DNA of 12,362 nt from Rickettsiella sp. Lineage in GTDB: Bacteria; Pseudomonadota; Gammaproteobacteria; Diplorickettsiales; Diplorickettsiaceae. The stretch is from the NCBI GenBank assembly GCA_031119195.1, contig JAVHYG010000043.1, positions 1 to 12,362 on the forward strand, given 5' to 3'. A program made the position numbers and the translations under genes. Shown piece by piece: positions 1-7,777 of the stretch. Below the pieces are notes generated by a model. It searched no databases and had not been told where the DNA came from. It worked only from the letters and a program-made list of their open reading frames with translations. The stretch's first letter is position 1; each line of letters begins with the position of its first letter.

Positions 1-659
1 GGCCAGCACCCCCTCTCCGAACATCCAAAATAGGGTTCCCACTTCCTATGACTTATACCATAAATTCTAATGTTTGGGACCCAAACATGCGAGTTCCTTC
101 TAAGTATAAAATATTTAGACAATCCCCGGAACACATCATTCTACTTTCCGCATTTGGTAATGAACAAATTAGAACAGACAATACTCGAGATATCAAAGGG
201 ATTAAATACATTAGAGAAGCTATAGAGCGGTTAAAAGCAGAAGGGCATCTTATACAAGCCTTTCATGCTAATAATATTCCCTCTCAAGCAATGAAATACA
301 TTCAAGTACAAGCTGATATTATTATCGATCAATTAAATTATGGTTCAATTGGAGCCAACGCTAGAGAAGGTATGATGCTAGCTAAACCGGTTATTTGCCA
401 TATTTCGCAAAAAATCAAACTTAACAATCCCGCCATGCAGACATGCCCTGCTATTGATGCCACTGAGAAAACCATCTATGTGGTTCTTAAAAACCTTATT
501 CTTTCTCCAAAAGAAAAATTGCATGATATGGGTATAAAAGCCAGAACCTGGATGTTGAAATGGTACGATGCCGATGTTTGTGCTGAAAGATTTGAAAAAG
601 TTTATGAACGTTTAATACAAAATTTAGCACCTTATTCACCTGATTTAATACCAAAATAG
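1..659 (+). CDS. Glycosyltransferase, C-terminal part (5' end outside window)
   Basis: The reading frame is open from base 3 with no stop, so the first ATG in the window (48) is most likely internal and the gene starts upstream of the edge. About 218 codons are visible. Numbering from the ATG at 48, the segment around residues 90-116 (ADIIIDQLNYGSIGAN, then REGMMLAKPVI) has the look of the nucleotide-sugar-binding C-terminal half of a GT-B glycosyltransferase (GT4-like), with the Glu near residue 108 in the usual 'E-x-hydrophobic-x-KPV' setting. Such enzymes transfer a sugar from a nucleotide donor at the cytoplasmic face of the inner membrane. Donor and acceptor cannot be read from the sequence. 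The wbqC-like gene follows after 8 bases, so the two are probably co-transcribed. The family call is good; the exact specificity is unknown. Confidence 0.8.
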   Translation, partial: PAPPLRTSKIGFPLPMTYTINSNVWDPNMRVPSKYKIFRQSPEHIILLSAFGNEQIRTDNTRDIKGIKYIREAIERLKAEGHLIQAFHANNIPSQAMKYIQVQADIIIDQLNYGSIGANAREGMMLAKPVICHISQKIKLNNPAMQTCPAIDATEKTIYVVLKNLILSPKEKLHDMGIKARTWMLKWYDADVCAERFEKVYERLIQNLAPYSPDLIPK

Positions 660-667
660 TTTTATAT

Positions 668-1324
668 ATGCTCTGCGCCATCCATCAACCCAATTTTTTT
701 CCTTGGTTAGGTTACTTTGATAAAATTAGTCAATCTGATATCTTTGTTTTTTTAGATAATGTACAAATTCAAAAAACAGGAAGTAGCTGGGTAAACCGTA
801 CAAAACTAAATTGCTTTGGTAAAGAAAAATGGTTTACTTGTCCAATAAAACGTAAACCAGGTTATATCAAAATTAACCAAGTTGAATTTGCAGAAGGAAG
901 TTGGAAAGATCGTTTAATAAACACAATTAGAAATTATTATAAAAATTACCCTAATTTTAAAAACTGTTGTAATTTACTATCAACTCTAATCCATGAAAAA
1001 AACACCGATAATTTATCAGAATTCAATATCTATATTATTAAAAATATAGCCTTTCATTTTGGCTATAAAACAACATTTATTGCACAATCTGATTTAAGCA
1101 TCACGAGTAACTCCACTAACTTACTGATTGACATCTGTAAAAAAGTAGGCGCTAATGCTTATTTGTGTGGTGGTGGCGCATCCGGATATCAAAAAAATTT
1201 TCTTTTCAAGGCTAATAAAATTAAGCTTGTTTATCAAAATTTTTTTGAAAATACCAATAATAATAAAGTATTCACTCATGGACTTTCTATAATTGATCAT
1301 TTAATGGAAAAACCAAATGTTTAA
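668..1324 (+). CDS. WbqC-family protein
   Basis: This 218-residue protein has the N-terminal signature of the WbqC-like family: an AIHQPNFFPWLGYF block at residues 4-17 (His6-Gln7-Pro8), a FVFLDNVQ strand at 26-33, and a SWVNR block at 40-44. Its length is close to the family norm of roughly 220-240 residues, so it looks complete. WbqC-like proteins recur in O-antigen and capsule loci next to aminosugar-modifying genes. Their reaction is not settled to my knowledge, so no enzymatic function is claimed. No signal peptide or membrane segment is seen, which fits a cytoplasmic protein. There is no clear Shine-Dalgarno sequence before the ATG; expression may depend on coupling to the glycosyltransferase gene ending 8 bases upstream. 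Its last 8 bases overlap the apparent start of the next gene at 1317. Confidence 0.85.
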   Translation: MLCAIHQPNFFPWLGYFDKISQSDIFVFLDNVQIQKTGSSWVNRTKLNCFGKEKWFTCPIKRKPGYIKINQVEFAEGSWKDRLINTIRNYYKNYPNFKNCCNLLSTLIHEKNTDNLSEFNIYIIKNIAFHFGYKTTFIAQSDLSITSNSTNLLIDICKKVGANAYLCGGGASGYQKNFLFKANKIKLVYQNFFENTNNNKVFTHGLSIIDHLMEKPNV

Positions 1325-2725
1325 TAAAATTTTTTTTTTACAACTAGCAAAGTCTATCAAAAAATACTTAGTTTCAAAAAAGACAATAAACTAAAAAATA
1401 ATTTTTTTTTATGTAAAAATTTACAAGAAATAACTAAGTGTTTAAAAGTTAAACCAGTTTGTACCTGTCTAATTTCATTTGGCATAGGGGAAATTATTCC
1501 CAGCCACATACTTAAAACCTTTTCATTAGCAATAAATATACATGCAGCTTCTCCAGATTATCCTGGACGCGATCCGCATCACTTTGCAGCTTATGATAAG
1601 GTTGATATCTATGGTGCAACAGCACATTTAATGGAAGCTAGGGTCGACTGCGGAACTATTGTAGATATAGAACTTATAAAGCTAACGGAACCGAAAGATG
1701 CAATGCAGCTATTGACCTTAGCAAATGAATGTGGATATAAAATTCTTAATCGTTTATTAAAAAATATTCTCATAGATAAAAAAATACCAAAACCACTACA
1801 AATAACCTGGTCAGGAAAAAAAAGAAGGAGAAAACATTTAATTGAACTTTCTGCTATTTCACCTTATAGTTCTAAATCTGAAATTGATCATAAATATGAC
1901 GCCTTTCAAAAAAATATTTCTCATAATAATTTGTTTTTAGATCTGTATAATTATCGCTTTAGATATGAAAAAAAATTGAATTCTACTGTTCAGAACAATG
2001 ATTTTACTGAACATAAATATAAGGAATATTTAATAAAATTAATAGAAAACTATAAATTTTCTTTTTTTTCGAAAGATTATACTTCACACGCCACCGTTCT
2101 ATTACGACACGATATCGATGTCTCCGTCCATCGCGCGTACAAATTAGCTAAAATAGAAACAGCATTGGGTATAAAATCCACTTTTTTTATTATGTTATAT
2201 AATTGGTTTTATGATATAAGAGACCCTGAAATACGTAATTTAATCTTTGCTATCAAAAAAATGGGCCATAAGATTGGATTACATTTTGACGCTAGTTATC
2301 CGCTTAACACTAACTTTATAGACAAAGAAACACTCGCAAAAACAATATTGCAGCAAAAAATCGGATTAGAAACTATTTTATCACTTAAAATTACTATATT
2401 TAGCTACCATAATCCGACAATACTAGGTAATAACTTAATAAAAGACTTAGAAATTTGTGGAATGCTTAACGTCTATAATGAAACATTTATAAAAAATTTT
2501 AAATATTGTTCTGATTCAAATGGACTATGGAGATTTGATAAATTGGATGATTTAATAAAACCAAAACAATATCCTAAATTACACGTTTTAATCCATCCTG
2601 AATGGTGGACACCAGAACCTTTAACGCCTAGAAAAAAAATTTTAAGGGCATTAAATGGAAGGGCAAATGCTATGCTAAGCCGATACGATAAATTACTGTA
2701 TGAAAATAAACGTTTAAATAGTTAA
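1317..2725 (+). CDS. Formyltransferase-polysaccharide deacetylase fusion, start out of frame at a T10 run
   Basis: The frame from 1328 to 2725 is open but has no ATG, GTG, TTG or CTG before 1631, which lies inside the formyltransferase domain. The only convincing start is ATG 1317, in another frame; it encodes MFNKIFF and then enters ten T (1330-1339). With 8 or 11 T the protein would be about 468 residues. In that restored numbering (8 T), residues 1-215 form a formyltransferase: N73-I-H75 and D110 (VDCG) match the Asn-His-Asp catalytic set of Fmt/ArnA-type enzymes in spacing. Residues from about 235 to the end form a NodB-like deacetylase of the variant type: RHDID (263-267), GLHFD (320-324) and HPEWW (426-430). 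The likely role is N-formylation and deacylation of an aminosugar. Without a frame change, the unfused ORF from 1631 would lack the formyl-donor site. One lesion only, everything else intact. Confidence 0.72.
1330..1339 (+). repeat. T10 homopolymer at codons 5-8 of the fusion gene
   Basis: Ten consecutive T follow ATG TTT AAT AAA A. Reading on from ATG 1317 runs to a TAA at 1392-1394, giving only 25 codons. Removing two T or adding one joins the ATG to the long downstream frame. Runs of this length are prone to slippage in replication and transcription, but similar T or A runs of 9-10 also occur in intact genes of this window, so the run alone proves nothing. Confidence 0.85.
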
Positions 2726-2804
2726 AGTAAAATACCTATACGATTGAAATGAATTTATCACTTAAAGTGCTATGGTTCTAGTTATAACTAATGCATTTAA
2801 AAAA
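2726..2804. other. Convergent intergenic gap
   Basis: These 79 bases separate the ends of the + strand and - strand gene blocks. They contain a perfect 12-base palindrome, TAGTTATAACTA (2779-2790), and a short inverted repeat CACTT-A-AAGTG (2759-2769). Neither has the GC-rich stem with a following T run expected of an intrinsic terminator on either strand. I see no gene here. Termination may be Rho-dependent, or transcripts from the two blocks may overlap. Confidence 0.6.
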
Positions 2805-3728
2805 CTACTTAAAGCTTTCAGTTACCCGATTAGTAAACCTACACTGATTTTTAAGTTTTACTTCTGTAAAAAAATCATTCAATATTATTGAACCTCTTCC
2901 ACAAGCTACATACCACTCATCAAAAATTTTAAATACTTGTCCAGGCGAGCCTACAATAGTTAATTTATTATTAAAACTTGCTTTAAAGATAATTACCTTA
3001 CTAGTGTTAAAGAAAGTATATGCTCCAGCATAAGGCTTTGTAGAAGCTCTAATTAACCTCAAAATTTTCTCTGTAGATTGTCGCCAGTTAATCAAACTGT
3101 CCATTGGTTTTCTTTGACCGCAATAAGAAGGAATTCCAACTTGTTGGTACTTTTTATGATCACCTTGAGAAACTTTAGGCAACACTTCTTGAAGGATTTC
3201 TAAAACATAAAATTCAGTTTTTCTAATAAGTGTTGCAATATCATGCTTTTCCCCTATTAAAAAAGCACGTTGTGCATACAATAAACCATCATCTACTTGA
3301 TCAGATAGTTCAAAATAACTAACTCCTGTTTTCGTTAATCCCAAAAGAATAGCCCAGTTTAGGGGCGCACCTCCTCTTAACTGAGGTAAAAGAGATGCAT
3401 GAAATCCTGAGCATCCTTTAGAAAAAAGTAGTCTTAACCGTTTTGGCATTAGATGATACCAACCAGCAACAATAGCAAAATCGGGCTTTAATGGAATTAG
3501 ATCTTGAATTGTTTCTTGTACTTTTATATAAGAAAAGACTGGTATTTTTCTTTTATTTCCCCAAACAAACATATCCTTAAAGCGAATATTTTTAATTACA
3601 TCTTTATCATAACTAATATTAAAAATGCTTGGAACCGTCACGATTGCAGAAAGTGTATAATTGTTTTTAAACAAAAAATTCGCAATCGATACTGTTAAAT
3701 CGGTCGCCCCAAACAATACTATTTTCAC
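2805..3728 (-). CDS. Sugar N-formyltransferase (Fmt/ArnA-N-terminal type)
   Basis: This 307-residue protein begins MKIVLFGATDL, a typical first strand of the formyltransferase Rossmann-like domain, so the GTG at 3726-3728 is accepted as the start. The core block HASLLPQLRGGAPLNWAI (residues 110-127) and the QVDDG block (144-148) supply the catalytic His110 and Asp146 of the 10-formyl-tetrahydrofolate-dependent family. A C-terminal region (INWRQS..., about 213-250) resembles the Fmt/ArnA C-terminal domain. The position normally held by catalytic Asn is Gly108 (GFH instead of NxH), which may be a subfamily feature or may alter activity. It is the last gene of the - strand block, 6 bases after an AsnB homologue, with no clear Shine-Dalgarno. 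Context argues for formylating a nucleotide aminosugar rather than initiator tRNA. Confidence 0.85.
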   Translation of the reverse strand: MKIVLFGATDLTVSIANFLFKNNYTLSAIVTVPSIFNISYDKDVIKNIRFKDMFVWGNKRKIPVFSYIKVQETIQDLIPLKPDFAIVAGWYHLMPKRLRLLFSKGCSGFHASLLPQLRGGAPLNWAILLGLTKTGVSYFELSDQVDDGLLYAQRAFLIGEKHDIATLIRKTEFYVLEILQEVLPKVSQGDHKKYQQVGIPSYCGQRKPMDSLINWRQSTEKILRLIRASTKPYAGAYTFFNTSKVIIFKASFNNKLTIVGSPGQVFKIFDEWYVACGRGSIILNDFFTEVKLKNQCRFTNRVTESFK

Positions 3729-3734
3729 GGTAAT

Positions 3735-5588
3735 CTAAAATAAAGCACTATCAAATAATTGATTAATATAAATTAATGACCATATTACTAGTCTATTATT
3801 TTTTTTTTGAGACGTATGCTCAGCTAAAATTTCTTGCAGAATATTTAAATTAAAAATTGAATTTACATGTATAATTTTCCTTTTTACGTAATCAATGCTT
3901 TCTCCTCTAAACCAAGAAGAATCAGGTGCAGAAAATCCTTGCTTAGTACTCATAGTAATTAACTCTGGCAAATAATTTACCAATGTTTTTCTTAGTAGTT
4001 TTTTACCATTTTTAAATTTTGTTTTTCTCTTTTCAATTATACTATTTTCATTAATAAAAGGAACTTTTAATAATGAATAGTCTAGTTGCATTTCTGCTGG
4101 TAATTTCATAGAGAAATTAACTAAATCGTTATCTAAAAAAGGAACTCGCGTTTCTAAACTATGCGCCATACTTAATTTATCTTCTACAACCAATAAACCA
4201 TGAAGAAATGTCTTAGCTTCAAGATATAAACTATAATTTAAAAATTCTTGTGACCGCAATTTTTTTTTATATTTTTTTTTAATAAAAACACTAGCAAAAA
4301 TATCACGTGTTTGAACGTGCTTTATATCTTCCCATATAGGTGAAAGTAAGTTTTTTAATGTTAAATTAGGGATTAATCGTTGCCATTTAAGATAATAACT
4401 ATCTATAAATTTATCAAATGTTATTGCTTTCTCACTATAAAAATAACGCCAAGGGTAACCAGCAAATAGTTCATCTCCTCCACTCCCTGATAACACGACT
4501 TTACCAAATTTGCTCGCTAACTTAGCCGCATAGTAGTTTGGGTAACTTTGGCCTACTCTAGGCTCTTCTAAATGCCACACGAGCTTATTGATACAACGCT
4601 CCATATCTCCAGCCTTAAGAACCATCTCATAATGTTCTGTTTTAGCTAAATATGAAATATGCTCCGCTTTAGCACGTTCATCAAATGCTAACTCTAAACC
4701 ACTGATAGAACTTAAATCAAACCCAATAGTGAAGGTACGCATATGGCTTAAATACTGACTTGCCACTATAGTAATAGCACCTGAATCAACACCGCCACTT
4801 AAATAAGCATTGACAGAAACATCGCTAATAAGTTGCCTTTTCACAGCAGAATGAAATAATCGATCAAGCTCTTCAATAGCCTCTTTTTCATTAATTTTTA
4901 CCGATTGATTAAAATTAAAATCCCAATATTGATGTAATTCTATGCGCTTATTTAAATGGACTAGCCCATAATATCCTGGCATAAGTAACTTAATATCACT
5001 AAATAATGTTTTGTCTGTAAAAAAATTTTGAAAAGTTAAATATTCTACTAATGCTTCTTTATCAAGTAGAGGTTTACACAATAGGCTCGCTAAAATAGCT
5101 TTAATTTCAGATCCAAAAATAAATCGCTGTTTATTAATAAAATAATAAAAGGGTTTAATTCCATAGCGATCCCGGGCTATAAATAATTGATATTTTTGCT
5201 TGTCCCACACTGCAAATGCAAACATACCATTAAATCTATTAAGACATTTATCACCCCATTCAGTATATGCATTTAAAACAACTTCAGTATCTGTCTTAGA
5301 ATAAAATCGATAGCCAAGTGCTTTTAATTCGTCACGAATTTCTTGAAAATTATAAATCTCACCGTTATAACTAATGCAATAGCGCCCATCTAGAGTTTGC
5401 ATTGGTTGTTTACCTGCAGCACTTAAATCCAGTATAGAAAGTCTTCGGTGTCCTAATCCTAAATAATTATCAATGTAATATCCTTCACCATCAGGCCCAC
5501 GATGCGCTATAGCATCTGTCATTGCTTTAATTTGTAGATACGATACAGGCTGTCGGTTAAAATTAAAGATTCCAGTAATTCCACACAT
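3735..5588 (-). CDS. asnB-like: Asparagine synthase (glutamine-hydrolysing) homologue, complete
   Basis: This 617-residue protein is a full-length AsnB-type amidotransferase. The N-terminal glutaminase (class II GATase) half starts MCGITGIFNF, so Cys2 becomes the N-terminal nucleophile and the start is fixed. Supporting residues are GPDGEG (31-36), YNGEIYN (74-80) and Asp100 in SKTDTE. The synthetase half has the ATP-pyrophosphatase loop SGGVDS (264-269), GSGGDE (368-373) and the SLETRVPFLD block. Family members make asparagine or, in polysaccharide loci, amidate uronic acids; placement among sugar genes favours the latter, by inference. It starts two bases after the methyltransferase stop with no visible Shine-Dalgarno, suggesting translational coupling. 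A run of ten A in frame near residue 593 (3799-3808) and two runs of nine A (4260-4280, encoding KKK-Y-KKK) are notable. Confidence 0.93.
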   Translation of the reverse strand: MCGITGIFNFNRQPVSYLQIKAMTDAIAHRGPDGEGYYIDNYLGLGHRRLSILDLSAAGKQPMQTLDGRYCISYNGEIYNFQEIRDELKALGYRFYSKTDTEVVLNAYTEWGDKCLNRFNGMFAFAVWDKQKYQLFIARDRYGIKPFYYFINKQRFIFGSEIKAILASLLCKPLLDKEALVEYLTFQNFFTDKTLFSDIKLLMPGYYGLVHLNKRIELHQYWDFNFNQSVKINEKEAIEELDRLFHSAVKRQLISDVSVNAYLSGGVDSGAITIVASQYLSHMRTFTIGFDLSSISGLELAFDERAKAEHISYLAKTEHYEMVLKAGDMERCINKLVWHLEEPRVGQSYPNYYAAKLASKFGKVVLSGSGGDELFAGYPWRYFYSEKAITFDKFIDSYYLKWQRLIPNLTLKNLLSPIWEDIKHVQTRDIFASVFIKKKYKKKLRSQEFLNYSLYLEAKTFLHGLLVVEDKLSMAHSLETRVPFLDNDLVNFSMKLPAEMQLDYSLLKVPFINENSIIEKRKTKFKNGKKLLRKTLVNYLPELITMSTKQGFSAPDSSWFRGESIDYVKRKIIHVNSIFNLNILQEILAEHTSQKKNNRLVIWSLIYINQLFDSALF

Positions 5589-5590
5589 AG

Positions 5591-6589
5591 TTAATTTTTT
5601 TGTGCTATACAGGTTATACCTGATAATTCGATTTTTTCATGCCTAATCGTTAAGTTATTTTCTTGGCACCACTTATGTACTTCCTCAATACTATGACGGT
5701 GTGAATTTTTAGGGGCGTACCAATCAAAATTAATATGATGCATCTCTTTAAATGAAAGATTTTTATTATAAAAGGCTTTAAAAATATACCAGTAAAAAAA
5801 ACGCTGTAAATTAATTTTTCCAGCAGCTATTTCTAAAATGGGGATATCATTTGTAATTTCTATTTCAACATCTAATTCACCTAATTTTATACCTAATTCT
5901 GTTAGTGGTATTAAGGCATCCCAAACTTCGCTAGGATTTTTTTCAGCTAATTTTTTTCTAATATAATCATCACAAAATTCACGAATAGGAGCTTTTTTAC
6001 AATATATATAAAACATAAAATAACCACCTGATTTTAAATGATTACAAAGTAGATAAAAGCTATTTTTTGTTGAATCCGTATGGTGAAGTACACCTTCTGC
6101 AAAAATGATATCAAAAAGGGGTGTCTTAAAAGGTAAAGCTTCCACACTTTCTTGAATAAATATCACATCTTTTATTGATTTTTTTTTAAATCTTTCTTTT
6201 GCTATAGTAATAGCATTTGATATATCAAGGGCTACATAACGAATTTTAGAAAAAAAAGTATCCCAGTACTCTAATGCTGATACACCTGCACCTGTTCCAA
6301 CATCTAAAATAGTAGGTTTATCCAAAAAATTATTGAGTATAATATGTGGATCGCCATAGCGTTCTAAAAGCCACGTTCTAATTCTTGATAAAGATTTTTT
6401 CGAATTATATGTATTTATTTTATTCCATTTATAAGAAAAAATATTTTCAGTCTGTTTTTGTCTAGAACTTGTCTCAGGTAATTTTCTTTGGATTACACCA
6501 TCTATTTTCTGATAAATTTGTTTACCAAAATTAATTTCTTGATTTTCATCCAGCTTATTTAGCTTAGTTAAAATATCATTAAATTTCAT
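5591..6589 (-). CDS. Class I SAM-dependent methyltransferase
   Basis: From the chosen ATG (6587-6589, protein start MKFNDIL) the product has 332 residues. The Rossmann-fold SAM site is clear: motif I ILDVGTGAG (about 94-102), the acidic residue of motif II in YVALDIS (Asp122), and FAEGVLHHTD (about 163-172) as motif IV. The N-terminal ~90 residues, including a YKWNKI segment, precede the fold, and a long C-terminal region follows. An ATG 24 bases upstream (6613) is possible, but the chosen start has a GAG about 7 bases before it and the usual beginning for a soluble protein. It overlaps the aminotransferase by 11 bases, which suggests coupled translation. In this setting it probably methylates a sugar or a sugar substituent; the acceptor atom cannot be deduced. 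Confidence 0.87.
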   Translation of the reverse strand: MKFNDILTKLNKLDENQEINFGKQIYQKIDGVIQRKLPETSSRQKQTENIFSYKWNKINTYNSKKSLSRIRTWLLERYGDPHIILNNFLDKPTILDVGTGAGVSALEYWDTFFSKIRYVALDISNAITIAKERFKKKSIKDVIFIQESVEALPFKTPLFDIIFAEGVLHHTDSTKNSFYLLCNHLKSGGYFMFYIYCKKAPIREFCDDYIRKKLAEKNPSEVWDALIPLTELGIKLGELDVEIEITNDIPILEIAAGKINLQRFFYWYIFKAFYNKNLSFKEMHHINFDWYAPKNSHRHSIEEVHKWCQENNLTIRHEKIELSGITCIAQKN

Positions 6590-7724
6590 GAAACATCTCG
6601 ATAACATAATCAAAATCTGATTTTGTCATTTTGTTATGTAGAGGAATAGCAAGTGTATTGCGTTCACAATCTCGTGCACCAGGAAAATCATCTTCAGATA
6701 ATTTAAATTTTTCTTGATAAAAACTTAAATTATGGATTGCATGCGTACCTGGTCTGGTTGAAATTCCTTTTCTTAATAAAAAATCCATCAACTCATTTCT
6801 AGATATACTCAAGTGATCAGGATCGACATAACAAACAAAAGACTGCCAAGCATGCGAAGTACAATACATTGGTGTTTTTTGTGGTTTTAACCACGTAATT
6901 GCTTGTAAATGTTCTTTATAATAATTAGCCCAGTTTAGACGCTCTTGAAGAAAACGATCAAGTTTGTTTAGCTGCACTAAACCAACGGCTGCTTGTAAAT
7001 CTGTCATGCGATAATTAAAACCAAGCATCTTAAAATCTGGAAGCATGTAGGGCTTAGCACTACTATGACGTATTTCCTCCGCTATATCTGCGCCATGATT
7101 ACGCATTATTTCAGCTAAGTTGATCTGGTGTTTATTATTACTCGTTAACATCCCTCCTTCACCCGTGGTAATAGATTTACGAGGATGAAATGAAAAAGCG
7201 GCTAAATCACCTAATGACCCTGCTGAACGGCCCTTATAAGAAGCCCCTGCCGCACAAGCAGCATCTTCTATTATTTTTATCTGAGGAGGAAGTATGCTTT
7301 TGATACCATCGATATCTGCACACAAACCAAAAAGATGAACCGGGATAATCGCTTTAGTTTTTTCAGTTAATTTATTTGGAATATCTTCTAGCTTTATATT
7401 AAATGTCTCTGTATCTACATCACAAAATACTGGTTTTGCACCACAGTAAAGAACAACGTTTGCTGTTGCTACCCAGCTAAAAGCGGGAATTATTACTTCA
7501 TCGTCCGGACCTATTCCCAAAGCCATTAACGCTAAATGCAGTCCTGTCGTACACGAAGTCGTTGCAAGCGCATAGTTAACATCATGTCTCAAAGCAAAAG
7601 CCTTTTCAAATTCAGCAACTTTCGGGCCCTGCGTTAACCATCCACTCAATAGCGGAGCACGAAGTGCTTGCCATTCTTCTTCATCTAGAGAAGGAGAGGC
7701 AATAGAAATATTTTTTAACTGCAT
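6579..7724 (-). CDS. DegT/DnrJ/EryC1/StrS-family PLP aminotransferase
   Basis: This 381-residue enzyme has the family's landmarks: GWLTQGPKVAEFE (28-40), the EDAACAAG block with the PLP-nitrogen partner Asp154, and FSFHPRKSITTGEGG (177-191) with Lys183 as the Schiff-base lysine. Length is normal. Such enzymes (ArnB, VioA, PerA, PglE type) aminate a 4-keto or 3-keto nucleotide sugar using glutamate. Regiochemistry cannot be told from sequence alone. In this cluster it is the likely source of the amino group that the formyltransferases modify. An AGGA lies about 13 bases before the ATG, which is rather far for a Shine-Dalgarno. The gene follows the epimerase after 53 bases, and base composition here is visibly less AT-rich than in the flanking glycosyltransferase genes. 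Confidence 0.92.
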   Translation of the reverse strand: MQLKNISIASPSLDEEEWQALRAPLLSGWLTQGPKVAEFEKAFALRHDVNYALATTSCTTGLHLALMALGIGPDDEVIIPAFSWVATANVVLYCGAKPVFCDVDTETFNIKLEDIPNKLTEKTKAIIPVHLFGLCADIDGIKSILPPQIKIIEDAACAAGASYKGRSAGSLGDLAAFSFHPRKSITTGEGGMLTSNNKHQINLAEIMRNHGADIAEEIRHSSAKPYMLPDFKMLGFNYRMTDLQAAVGLVQLNKLDRFLQERLNWANYYKEHLQAITWLKPQKTPMYCTSHAWQSFVCYVDPDHLSISRNELMDFLLRKGISTRPGTHAIHNLSFYQEKFKLSEDDFPGARDCERNTLAIPLHNKMTKSDFDYVIEMFHEI

Positions 7725-7777
7725 TTTTTTAAATAAATCCTAGAATTAATAAAAAAGATATAATTAACAACATAATG

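Noticed and set aside
1317..1394. A separate 25-codon small protein from ATG 1317
   Set aside because: Its first codons match the expected start of the formyltransferase, and after the T run the sequence has no sign of being a real peptide. The broken-start reading explains it better.
1631..2725. A stand-alone gene starting at ATG 1631
   Set aside because: The frame continues upstream to 1328 with clear formyltransferase sequence, including the N-I-H motif at 1535-1543. Starting at 1631 would cut the domain just before its catalytic Asp and leave no formyl-donor site.
2779..2790. Palindrome TAGTTATAACTA as a terminator or operator
   Set aside because: It is all but one pair A/T-rich with no loop and no T run on either side, so a stable terminator hairpin is unlikely. 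In such AT-rich DNA a 12-base palindrome can arise by chance.
6590..6613. Upstream start for the methyltransferase (MIMLSRCF extension)
   Set aside because: These codons are the aminotransferase C-terminus read in another frame. The ATG at 6589 has a GAG at a suitable distance and a more natural protein start.
7725..7777. Internal promoter between the epimerase and aminotransferase genes
   Set aside because: The gap contains AT-rich hexamers resembling -35 and -10 boxes, but the spacing is poor and matches like these are expected anywhere in this composition.
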